Source of the DNA: Desmodesmus armatus | Lineage: Eukaryota > Chlorophyta > Chlorophyceae > Sphaeropleales > Scenedesmaceae | Length of the DNA stretch: 64,000 nt | Assembly: GCA_007449985.2 (NCBI GenBank) | Contig: VIIQ02000779.1 | Span: 186,001-250,000 of the forward strand | Direction: 5' to 3' | In this document: piece by piece, positions 11,901 to 21,295 of the stretch | How positions within the stretch are numbered: the first letter of the stretch is position 1 | Layout: each line of letters starts with the position of its first letter | The notes under the pieces: generated by a model | What the model was told of the DNA's origin: nothing | The model's input: the letters and a program-made list of their open reading frames with translations, nothing else | The model's database searches: none | Program-made: the position numbers and the translations under genes

Positions 11901-14900
11901 CGACTGCGAGATAAGTTACTAAACACCCCTGTCCCTCCCAAGGCGCGCTACAAATGTCATAAGCATCCTCCTGCGGTGAATGAGTGATGATTGTTGATCA
12001 ACAATCATCAACCAGCCACAGCAGTGGCACGTCATACCAAGATGCGTGTGAGCAGGGCTATGTGGAAAGAAAGGGATTTGTAGTGCCGGGGTTGGGCCCC
12101 TACCCCCTATACCTATACCATACTGCAGATTTCCGATGCTGCTGAGGACAGGACACCCATTACAAGGGCAGATCGAGAAACGTCTGTTTCCAGCTTTGTG
12201 CCCAGCTTCCAAAATCCCAAAACCCCAAAATCCCAAACAACCCACTCACACGTGCCAGGGAGGAAGGTGTGCTCCTGCTGTGGGTCAGTAATCATTGCAG
12301 CCATACTGGCAGTACGGCTACGATGACGACCGAACCACAGCAGGAGCACACGATCCACCATGACGCATACGCGAGGGGCCTTGTGGATGGAAAAACATTA
12401 TTGTTACTGCTTTGTGGAGGAATTCCGCCATTGAGGCAGTGACGCCTTGATACCCAGCAGCCTGTCAAGCTGAGAGGAGGGTTTAGGGTTTAGGCCCTTT
12501 CTCCAATGACAGCAGCACCTGTGTCTTCCCACCCTCTCTCCCTCCCATGACGCAGCCACTGCTCAAAGTTTCAAGGCACCCCCAATATGAGTCTCACAAC
12601 AAAGATGTTGAGAGAACATCAACCCAACCCTTCCTTGCAACCCGGCGCACACCCTTACACCCATGCACTCTGCAGACCAACCCCCCACCCCGCAGCCATG
12701 CAGTCAAACGGCCACCCTGTCGACACATCAACAGACCCCGCTCACATGTATCATGGTAGAATGTGTGCTCCCGCTGTGGTTCCGTGATGATCTGTGACAG
12801 CTCCAGCGGCCTTAGGAAAATCAGGACCTTCTTTGACCAGTCGTACCGCCGCTCACTGTTCGGAATGGAGTTGGCCATCTCAAATGTGAAGCCACCCTCC
12901 CTGCACAAAACACCAGGCACCACACCAGACGGACAACACCACATGCATGACTCTCACAGCAGTAGAGCAATCAACACAATGTTTGCCAAGGTAGCAGCTG
13001 TGAGGTACGGCGAGCACTCCTTCACGACGTGGTGTCAATTCCAATGTGTGTGTTAGTGAGCCCCTGCTATGGAGTGCTTCGCTGTGCTGTTCATCATCAA
13101 CCACCAAACTGCATCAGGGGTTGCTGGAAGGTGTGAGAACCAGGGTGCACTGCCGTTGGGACCTTACTGAGGATGTATCGCACATGGTCCTTCAGCACGA
13201 ACCGTGTGCAACAAATGTTTGAATGGTTGCCACGTCGTCACTGTCATCCAGCGCTGTGCATATCATGTTGTACATATCTGCTGACTGGTCCTATAGAGGA
13301 CTGCCCAGAGGTGAAGACATCCACTTGCTGATAAGCTTCCCCCTGCCCCAATTCTTTCAATCATCTGCACTTACTTGTCCAGCGCCCAGCCCCCCTTGTC
13401 TTGCCGTTTCCACTTTGGCCGCACGGGCTTCACATTAAGGGCAGCCTTGCCCTTGTACACAGCCCACCTAAAAACATACAAACAAACACCACAACACAGA
13501 GGCTGCAGTCAAAGTACAGGACAGTTGCTGCAGACAGAGCACCAAACTTGGCAACAGTCAGCGAGTAGGAGCCTGGCGAGAAAACATGGAACCTGTGGCT
13601 GTGCGGGTGACGTTCTCATGGCAACCATATGACTAGTGCTGCCAGGAAGATCATGCAAGGGAGCCTGCCACCTTGGGGTTATACACCAGTTGCCAAAACC
13701 CCAGGGTACTGCTCACTTAGAGAAGATAGTGACAGGGTAGGGTTGGTCATTATAATCTTCATCTGAACCAGGAAGCATGCCATCTGCACCAGGAAGCAGC
13801 AGCAATAAGGGGTGTAGGTTAGTGTTGGCGAATGTAAAGTGTGTGCTGGGGTGCAATTTGGGGTGCGCACCACTAAAAACAAACTTCGCCTTTCACCAAC
13901 AGATCCTTCAGCCAACGCCCAACTCCAACAGGCATAGCAGGACATTGTCAACAGGTGCAAACATTGACCTCATAGCAACTGCAAGGTGCTGCTGTAACAG
14001 CCGTTAGCAGCCTTACATAGCCCTTACCGTTGAGAGCCCACGTGAGAGCCCTCGGATCGCACGTCGCACCTGCTGCATCGTTTGTGTATGCTCGCGCCTG
14101 CAGTGGCTGGCGCAATGGTGCAACGGTCTGCTGCCTGGTTGCAACCAGCAGCCTGCTGGCAGCAGCAGACCGGCTGGGAGTCAACAGCTGGTGACTGGCA
14201 CGTAGCATTTGCTGCATCTGGCTTGACTGAGAACCTTGTTGATGCTGGTGGGCGAAACGGACAACAAGAAGTTGATTTGGATGGACCTGCACCATACAGA
14301 AAAACAAGAAGGCACTGAGCACATGCAAAAATTTCCTGCTGTTCATGCAGGTGTGGGGCACGCAAGGCCACTGCTGTTGAGTCTGTGCGGCACATGGCTG
14401 ACACTGCTAACCACGTGGTGGCACTCAACGGCTTCAAAGACAGCATCAGGGTTGTGCACAAAGATGCACGCTACCTCAGCAGCGACAGCAGTGGTGTTGA
14501 CACACCAGCTGATCTGATGGTGTTCGAGGTTAGCAAGCGCGCTGTGCACCGATCACCGCCATCACACATCAGAGGTCATTTTCATGCATATTGAGCAGAC
14601 AACCGCAGACAACCACAGCACCCACCGTAAGCTTTCCGACACCACGTCCTCCAGATCAAAGGCGTCACAACGTAAAAAAAGAGGGCTGCCTCGGCGCGTT
14701 GTGGTGCTTTTCAAGGCCTATAATCGTGCGCTGAGAACTGCTTCATCCCCTATGCGCATCTTGGTGAATGAAAAACCACTGCTTGATTCAAATGCTTCTG
14801 GACTTGATCAGATGACAGGTGAGGTTGCCTTTATGCTGCAGGTGTTCGACTGTGGCTGCATTGGCGAAGGCGCATTGCACATCGTGGCAGCAGCCAAGAA

Positions 14901-16889
14901 GCATCTGAAGCCTGGAGGTCGTATCATCCCCTCATCGGCACAGGTCAGTGGTCAGTGGTGAAGAGGCCCAGGCCTGAGGGGGGAATACAGGAGAGGGGAC
15001 GACCCAACATCACCACCTTCATCTGCTGTCAAAGGAGTGTGCGCCTGATGGTATTGCGACTGATGGTACTGTCAATGATCAAACGATCAGCGCATGCAAC
15101 ACCAGCTGTTGGGACAGGGGGGGTGCTGGGGGTGACCACACCATGGGTGTGTGGCGGGCTTGCTGCATCCTCATTGGTCCTCCATGTCTGAGACGCCCCT
15201 TGATGCAGACCCCAAGTGCGCAACAAACGTACTGTACTGTAACCCCACGTGCAGGTCTACTGCCAGCCCATCCAGTATGGGGTGCACATCACTCAACGCA
15301 CCACTCTTCCCTACGACACCACCACGTTGGCGCCATATGCCTGGCAGCCTGACTACTTTGAAGCAGACCTGCGCCCTCAATCCCTGACAGCAACACAACC
15401 AGTTACAGCTACAGCTCCTACATCGGGAGCAGCTACAGCTGTAGCAACAGAGAAACCTGCAACTCTGGCCCAGGCAGGAACATGCACGGGAGGCGGCGCA
15501 GCCACAGCAACACAGACAGCAGACGCAGGCGCAGGAGCAGCCGGCCCCGCAGCAGCAGCAGTACCAGCACCTCAGAGCCTCAGCTGGAAAGCCCTCGCTG
15601 ATCCTCAGCCAGTTTTCTCCTTTAATTTCAACACCCCAGACCCCCTCACATCCTTCCAACCAGCCGAGCAGCGGCTGCAGTTTGAGGTCACCAGCGCAGG
15701 GGTGTGCAATGCAGTTGCCTTCTGGTTTGAGCTACAGCTGAATGAGCACACCACACTCAGCAGCAGCCCATATGCTGCTGCTTCTGCCACAGCACCTGGC
15801 ACAACATGGAAGCAGGTGAGCGGGTGCCACGATGGCGCCTCTATATCGAGTGTAAATGGGTAGCATGCATGCCTTTCCTGCGGCATCTAGACCATCCCAT
15901 CGTGTTCACATGCCTGCCCCTGCTGCCAGCTGCCACTTGCGGCATCTACACCATCCCACTATGTACACATGCTTGCCGCTGTCGTGTGTACATATTTTGC
16001 CCCAGGCCGTCCAGTTGCTGCCCGAGCATGCCGTGCAGCCCGGGCAGGTTGCTACCCTCCTCGCCAGCCACGACACCTATGCAATCTCCTTCACACTGGC
16101 CGCCACAGCAGCAACCCCGCCTCCGCTCGCCTCAACAGCAGCGACAGCAGCAGCCAGCAGCACCCCCAGCGACATCGGCAGTGATATAGCTAACGGCCGC
16201 AGCACGCCAGCAGCAGCACAAGCTTCCCCTGTGACTGGGCTTGCAAGGAGCAAACAGCCTACAGCACCACCCGGCCCCTCAGAGCTCCAGCCTCAGGGAA
16301 GCCCCAACTCCACCCACTCAGATACACACGCAGCAGAAGACATCCCATGCACGGCCAGTGGTTTCCAACGCCCAGAGGGCCACACAGCAGCAGCAACAGC
16401 ACTCCAGCCTCAGCCCACAGGCGTCCCTTTGTTTGACCCCCTGTGGAGGGCCGCGTACGAGCAGCTGACTGCGCTGCAGGTGCGAATGACAGTATGCGCA
16501 GGCCTGAACCTAGCTGGCATGGAACCATCTCAAATTGGTTGGCAATCCATTGGGATCTTCCCCATGTGTCATGCTACTGGGTACAACCATAGCGGCTCAT
16601 GTGTCTCGTGAGCTCGAGGCTCACTGACTGGGTTAGAGGATGGAGGTTTTGCCAAAAACTGAATGTGGCACAACGTAACAACTGCACTGTGCTCATATTG
16701 TGCCTGCAGGCTCAGCTGGTGAAGAGTATTGCACAGGACCCTTTGGAGCACAGGAGGGTGGCTGCAGCAGCACTGCTGCTGGCTATGCAGCCCACGGCTG
16801 CTGAGGCAGGACAGCAGCAGCAGCAGAACGAGGCTGTTGGTGCTGACCCCCATCACACAGCTGCTTTGCTGGCCAGGTTGATGGCATAG
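5398..16889 (+). CDS. TPR plus dual-module protein arginine methyltransferase (PRMT7/PRMT9-like)
   Basis: Fourteen exons join in phase to a predicted 1552 aa: 5398-5455, 5533-5681, 5775-5900, 6072-6197, 6245-6300, 6592-7884, 8208-8417, 8622-9647, 10002-10121, 14351-14528, 14842-14943, 15255-15815, 16006-16479, 16710-16889. Exons 1-3 encode TPR helices (ELYQQALHELG, WPKGYYRMASALQAL), as in PRMT9. Module 1 has a broken motif I (VLVLANGGGGLLAL) and DMFDYSVLGQG instead of the double-E loop. Module 2 has intact motif I (HVLDIGTGTGLLSMLAVR), then ATAVESVRHMA, and both glutamates (FEVFD...IGEGAL). Each module is followed by beta-barrel sequence (RWHFDMLADT; WKQAVQLLPEHAVQPGQ). The family transfers methyl groups from S-adenosylmethionine to protein arginines. 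Exon 6 carries poly-Ala from (CAG)n. Exon 5 uses a weak donor (GTCCAG), chosen because it alone fits the phase. Intron 9 contains the Whirly gene. Confidence 0.85.
6304..6363 (+). repeat. (CAG)20 microsatellite at the start of PRMT intron 5
   Basis: Twenty uninterrupted CAG units begin three bases after the preferred exon 5 donor. If that donor were skipped the tract would read as poly-Ser and run into a stop near 6430. Confidence 0.85.
6753..6803 (+). repeat. (CAG)17 tract coding poly-Ala in PRMT exon 6
   Basis: Seventeen CAG units lie within the open frame and are read as GCA, giving an alanine run before methyltransferase module 1. Confidence 0.85.
7695..7781 (+). repeat. (CAG)29 tract coding poly-Ala in PRMT exon 6
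   Basis: Twenty-nine uninterrupted CAG units are read as GCA. The alanine run falls inside module 1, between the motif I/post-I region and the DMFDY loop. A run that long within the fold is further evidence that this module is not a working enzyme, or that the run is a surface loop. Confidence 0.85.
8085..8207 (+). repeat. 77-bp tandem duplication at the 3' end of PRMT intron 6
   Basis: CTAGTGCCGCCAA followed by TGCCCTGCCTTGCTGTCTG occurs at 8085 and again at 8162. Between the copies, 8128-8161 (CTGACTCCAGGATGAGTCAT) closely matches exon 7 at 8312-8343 (TTGACTCAAGGATGAGTCAT), so exon-like sequence has been copied into the intron or the reverse. Confidence 0.65.
11110..14217 (-). CDS. Whirly-family single-stranded DNA-binding protein, nested antisense in a PRMT intron
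   Basis: Five exons on the minus strand (14217-14028, 13783-13717, 13467-13375, 12900-12746, 11336-11110) join in phase to 243 aa. The first about 45 residues (MLRASHQLLTPSRSAAASR and on) form an organelle transit peptide rich in Ser, Ala and Arg without acidic residues. The Whirly domain follows in canonical order: VYKGKAALNVKPVRP (the KGKAAL DNA-contact motif), EGGFTFEMANS, RRYDWSKKVLIFLRPLE, REHTFYHDTFKNQPGREG, and KTLKWSPAESGYFVSASL. Plant Whirlies are tetramers that coat organellar single-stranded DNA and stabilise plastid or mitochondrial genomes. An ATG three codons downstream (14208) is an alternative start. The whole gene lies in PRMT intron 9 (10122-14350). Confidence 0.88.
11529..11692. 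repeat. 164-bp near-perfect palindrome in Whirly intron 4
   Basis: Two 82-nt arms meet at GGATCC with no spacer and only four mismatches. Each arm carries two versions of TACCCGCTCTxTGCTGGGG, which match Whirly exon 5 sequence at 11268-11283 (antisense of SPAESGYFV). Transcripts from either the Whirly or PRMT promoter would fold into a long hairpin. It could be a small-RNA precursor, a miniature inverted-repeat element, or a by-product of local inverted duplication. Confidence 0.85.
11695..11756 (-). pseudogene. Degenerate duplicate of the start of Whirly exon 5
   Basis: On the minus strand an AG at 11758-11757 is followed by a frame reading (F)KGQPGPKGTSVNTL, parallel to (F)KNQPGREGTLVKTL at the genuine exon 5 start and in the same splice phase. 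It loses the frame as it enters the palindrome, so it is probably a relic rather than an alternative exon. Confidence 0.6.
11985..12010. repeat. 26-bp perfect palindrome
   Basis: TGATGATTGTTGA is followed directly by its reverse complement. It lies in Whirly intron 4, which is also PRMT intron 9, between the two relic exons. Confidence 0.7.
12250..12305 (-). pseudogene. Duplicate of the 3' end of Whirly exon 4
   Basis: The minus-strand frame reads MAAMITDPQQEHTFLPGT and ends at GTGAGT in the same phase as genuine exon 4 (QIITEPQREHTFYHDT, then GTGAGC). Splice sites are plausible at both ends, so it might be included as an alternative cassette. I favour the upstream copy because it continues the YDWSKK segment of the domain. 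Confidence 0.6.
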
Positions 16890-16907
16890 TGCATTGAGAG
16901 GCTGGTA

Positions 16908-16936
16908 TAAGTGACCGTATGCCATACGGTCGCTTA
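16908..16936 (+). terminator. Stem-loop just after the PRMT stop codon
   Basis: TAAGTGACCGTATG and CATACGGTCGCTTA pair with one wobble around a one-base loop, starting 19 bases after the stop. It would be in the 3' UTR; a role in processing or stability is inference. Confidence 0.4.
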
Positions 16937-18538
16937 CGCAGTGCGACTCAAAGCTTTATCTAACGGTGCGGCTCTGGAAGTGATGGATGGATGAGTCATC
17001 ACCAACATACTTGGCGTGTACACATGAAACGTGCGGTGTTCTTCACATGCATGACCATGGCCAAGTGTGCCTGTTGGTGCTGTTGGTCCCCAACACTGCT
17101 GTTGTATGAAGAGCTCATGCTAGCCCCTTTGGGAATGTATGGTGAGGAGAAGGAGGAGTGATCAACTAAGGCAGCAGATCATGAGGGTGACAAGGGCTCA
17201 AGTTGCTGCACTCCACACAGCCCTAGGGGAGATTTTGAGTACAGTCAGGCAGCTGGCCCAAGGGGGAGTGATGTTGCATCCAAAAAGAGTCACAATTGTA
17301 CAGATGTCAATTGGGTGCACTTGCAAGTTAGCAACGCCGGCAACACTGGTGCCAGGCGGCAGGGAACCCTGTGTGACAGCCACAACAATGAAGCACATCG
17401 TGCACCGCATTGTGCACGTTCCCCGCAACTGACCCCGTGAGAGCTGGATGGAAGGAGATTGCAGGCAACGCGCAACGTGCAGGCAGCGCAGTTCCACTGG
17501 CTTGCATCACTGAGTTGCCACAGCGCCTCTACGGCGCGCACCAGGCAGTTGTTTTTTGCAGTAATCATGACGCTGTGACTGTTGCTCCCATCATTCATGT
17601 CTATAGAGGGCACTTGGTCACTTTGCATTATTGCCAATAAGTATGATACTCTTGGCAGGACCTGTAGCTGCAATTCTAACTGCCATACCAGTACTGCGCC
17701 TCACTGGGGCTGTACAGGCTGTGCATGTACAGGATGTACAGCCTGTACAGGCTGTCAGGTGGTTGGCATGAACAGCAGCTGAAAGTTCGCATGCCAGTGC
17801 TGCAGATGCGGAACTCACGTCAGACAGGTGCTGCGCGTGGTAATTTGCTGTATTCCATTGTAGATGTGCGGTCTGGCTGGGTGCCCTGGAGGTTACTCAA
17901 GCACGAGGGTTTGGGGCCCTGGCTCGGCAAGAACGGCGTAAAGGCTGCCCCAGCGGAATCAAACCCAGTACCAGAGGCATATGATGGCGCTGTTGGAAGA
18001 TAACTGAAGCGCAACAAAGAGCTATATAGTTGCTACTATTAGGAGTCTCTGCTCTCCCCAGCTGAACTTGCCGGATATGCCAAGTATCGCAGATCTTGCA
18101 CCTTCTATGTGTTTGAAGGGCATACAATATTGCATTTGATGTCCTGGTCGTGTTCGTATGGGCAATTGGCAAGGTTGTTGATAGGGGATGGCGGGAGCAC
18201 CTGGCACAGCGTCCTGAGCGCCTCAGCAGCAAACACAAGGTGCGTTTCGGGAATTTGCCTTTCTTTATGCTCTCTATAAGCTGCAGCTCTTGCATGCAGG
18301 CTGCACCATGCTGCAGGTGCAAGTACAGCAGCAGCAGGAGCTGAAAACCAGCTGGTGTGCAGCACCTGAGGGGGGCTACCTAACAATTGTTGCTCGCAGA
18401 AACAGCCTATACTGTCTTATAGTCCCCTGTTGAAGTGTTCTGTAGCTGACAGCGCCCCTGCTGTGATGTGCTGTATCATGCTTGCAGAGCTTCACGAACC
18501 GCATGCCGCGCGCTGAAGCAAGGTAGCCAACTTGGCTT

Positions 18539-18591
18539 GACACTTGTACTTGCACATCCTCTTCGCTAGAGCATGTGCAAGTACAAGTGTC
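18539..18591. repeat. Perfect 19-bp inverted repeat with 15-nt loop
   Basis: GACACTTGTACTTGCACAT (18539-18557) is exactly complementary to 18573-18591. The perfect stem and short loop resemble a compact hairpin RNA or a protein-binding dyad. No gene is nearby. Confidence 0.75.
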
Positions 18592-18604
18592 TCCTGCCAG
18601 GAGG

Positions 18605-19735
18605 CTACAACACAGGTGGGTTTGGGTGTGTGAGGACGTCATGTCTCCCTGGCTAGCATCTGGTGTGTAGCAGCACACATTCAAGCCCTGGGCGCGCTCA
18701 AGGGGCTTGCGAGAGAGCACTGCATTTGCTTCGCATGTCAGTGCCGTGCCTGCCAGCCACTATGCGGGGCGTGCTTGCCGTAACAAGCAGGTCCAAGGCC
18801 TTCGCAAGGCTGTTGGTGCTGATGGGGTGGTGGTATTCCACGCCACCACCCCTGATGCGGGTTCCACAGCAACCGGAGCCGGTGGGGGGATCCTAGGGTC
18901 CCCAATCGCCGTGGACTTTTGTTGATCTGGGACCTGGAAAAAGCCAACCATCAGATGGTGTTATTCATAGGCATGGCGAGCATGCCCTGTCCGCTGAGAA
19001 GCTTGCTTCTCACAACCCCCTGTTGTGGCCTGCTGCCCTGCTGCTGTGTGTTTGCAGTGCGCATTCTGGTTCAACAAGTCACTTGGTGCACGATCCAGGC
19101 AAGCATCCTCAAGGATTGGTACAAGTGGCTTCTGTCCGCTACACTCGTATGCAGGTGGGTTGGGGTGTGTGAGGAAGTCACGCCTCCCTTCAGGCACAGC
19201 GTCTGGTGTGTAGCAGCACACATTCAAGCCCTGGGCGCGCTCAAGGGGCTTGCGAGAGAGCACTGCTTTTGCACAGCAATTGTCAGTGACGTGCCTGCCA
19301 GCTACTCGGGTCGTACTTGCTGTCACAGGCAAGTTCCCGGCCTCAGCAGGGCTGTTGGTTCTGAGGGGGTGGAGGCATTGTTACTGCTGGAAGGAGGGCA
19401 CTCTACCGGGTGTGCCATCCAAGCGCTTGGATGGCAAACCCGGTGAAGTGCCCTCTTTCCAACATTATCAACGCCTTGTCCACCCCTGATGCGGGTCCCA
19501 CAGTCGCGAGACCTCGGTGGGCATCCTTGGGGTGGCCCTCAACCGGGGACCCTCGGAATCTGGGGCCTGGAAAAAGCCAACCACCAGACTGTGTTTGGGC
19601 TTAGCATGACGAGCATGCCCTGTCTGCTGAGAAGCTTGCTTCTCACAACCCCCTGTTGTGTCCTGCTGCCTGTTGTTACTGCTGCCCTGCTGCGGTGTGT
19701 TTGCAGATTCTTTTCTGACCTGAGAGACTGGGTAC
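18605..19735. repeat. Diverged tandem duplication of about 0.55-0.63 kb
   Basis: CACACATTCAAGCCCTGGGC occurs at about 18675 and 19218, and AAGCTTGCTTCTCACAACCC at about 18999 and 19631. The unit offset grows from about 543 to about 635 bp because the second copy contains the 72-bp palindrome at 19389-19460. Frames in both copies are broken, so no protein is proposed. Confidence 0.75.
19389..19460. repeat. 72-bp palindrome inserted in the second duplicate
   Basis: Two 36-nt arms meet at GCCATCCAAGC/GCTTGGATGGC without a spacer and with four mismatches. The sequence is missing from the first duplicate at the equivalent position, so it arrived or formed after the duplication. Confidence 0.75.
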
Positions 19736-19768
19736 GTCGGTAGGCCTTCTGGGCACCCTCATGAGCCC

Positions 19769-19830
19769 CTGGCTTGCTGGCGAGTGTTGAGGTTGGGACT
19801 CTGTCCCCAATGACTATACTGTACTGTACT
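19769..19830. repeat. Dispersed repeat, copy B
   Basis: Matches copy A at 2246-2314 through TTGGGACTCTGTCCCCAATG and the TACTG-type tail. Confidence 0.55.
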
Positions 19831-21295
19831 ATTTTGTGATGGAGCTCAAGGATGTGCGTCCAACTTGGACATCACTTATGCCCCTGCCAGGCGGTGTGGA
19901 TTCATCCTGGACGCGACCACACACGGACATGATGAGCTGAAGACCAAAACACCAGCTGGCACCACACCAGGGCTACAGGCGCCTGCATGGCCTGCCAAGT
20001 GGCAGCATGACGGCACTCAGGCCCTTCAAAAAGCACAAGACTGCACCAAGCGACACCCAACTAGGGACTATGCCAGTCCAAGACCTGTGCACAGCATGCA
20101 TAACGCAAACACCAGGAGGCTGCACAGAGTACAGGCCCAAGTGTTACCGATGTGGATGAAGCTGGTGGCTGGTCCAAGCCCTGCTGACAGCAGGCATGCC
20201 GCAACAACAAGGATACTGCACAAATGCGGAGCTCAGGGCCAAATGCCGTAACCGATGTGCATGAAACTGGCGGTTGGAGGAACAGTCATCATGGACTGCT
20301 ATGGCCCAGCCTGGTCCAGTTTGAACACAAGCCATGCAGGCTGTACAGGCCACAGAGCCCAGAACTCCTGTGGCTTATGGCGTAGTCAGCCGCTGACAGT
20401 GTCAGCAGGATATACATGCCGTGGCAAGGCTGAACCTTGTGGCCGGCCAAGGGGGCTGCAGACGTGTGTTTGTGGTGTGGAAGTGTCGTGGGGTTGTGTG
20501 TCTGAGTGACAGGGGGGACGTTGAACGTTGAGCATACCGGGGGGACACGCGGAGGACCCGGCCTCCACAGCACACATCTCTGGGCAGAGATGTACGCGCA
20601 CACGCTCGAGGTGTGTTGCTGTGCGCAGCCCCTCGGGGATGTGTACAGTGGCATGCTGCGAACAAGCGGTGGCAGTGCTGGCCTTGTCAACCCGGCATGC
20701 ATCTTGTGTGGTGCTGTGAACTTGCTGCATGATACCTCATTGTATCACACCTGTACACACCAGTGCGATGCCGTGTGACTAATTGGTGTGCTATCGCTTG
20801 AATACTGGCTGCTGCAGAGTCTGCAGAAACATCAGCTTGCCGTGTGTTGTCCTTGCTAGTGGGCTGACGGCTGCAGTGTTTGTTGGTGGAGTAGCTGAAG
20901 TGTGTTCCTTAGAACACTTCTCAGGTTGTCACAGGTAGTGCCGACCATGGTTGTGAGTGTTGATGCTGTGCTGCTGTCAGTGTCAGTTGTTGCTGCCGTG
21001 CTGTGCGCCTGTAACACATGGATGTGAGTGGTGGTTCCCTGCAGCATGCAGTGCCTTTGCTGGAACAATGACGCTGGCCTGTGACAGCCCACATCAATCA
21101 GAACCCTCGATTCCCAGCACCTGGCGTGCCCTAAAATGCTGGCTCTCCAGCTGGTGCAATCAGCTGGTGCAATCAGTCTTTGGAGCGACGGTGCTGGTGC
21201 AATCAGTGAGTGACGAGCTGGTGCAATCAGTCTTTGGAGCGACGGACAGCACCCCGTCACAGCCACAGCAGCAGCTCCCCCCCAGCCCAGTGGAC

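Larger units (their letters stand above)
16890..20956. other. Repeat-rich intergenic region, no gene seen
   Basis: Frames here are short and show no family motif or consistent splice phase. The region holds two hairpins (18539-18591, 19389-19460), a diverged duplication (18605-19735), copy B of a dispersed repeat (19769-19830), and clustered TGTACAGGCTGT motifs near 17708-17758. The last kilobase may include the retrotransposon 5' UTR. Confidence 0.5.

Noticed and set aside
12478..12494. (TTTAGGG)2-like stretch, also near 63297-63310, as interstitial telomere
   Set aside because: Only two units each; too short to separate from chance or from a plant telo-box.
18663..19489. Frames such as AAHIQALGALKGLAREHC in both copies of the 0.6-kb duplication as a transposase or gene
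   Set aside because: Frames differ between the copies, break after about 60-70 codons, and match no family I know.
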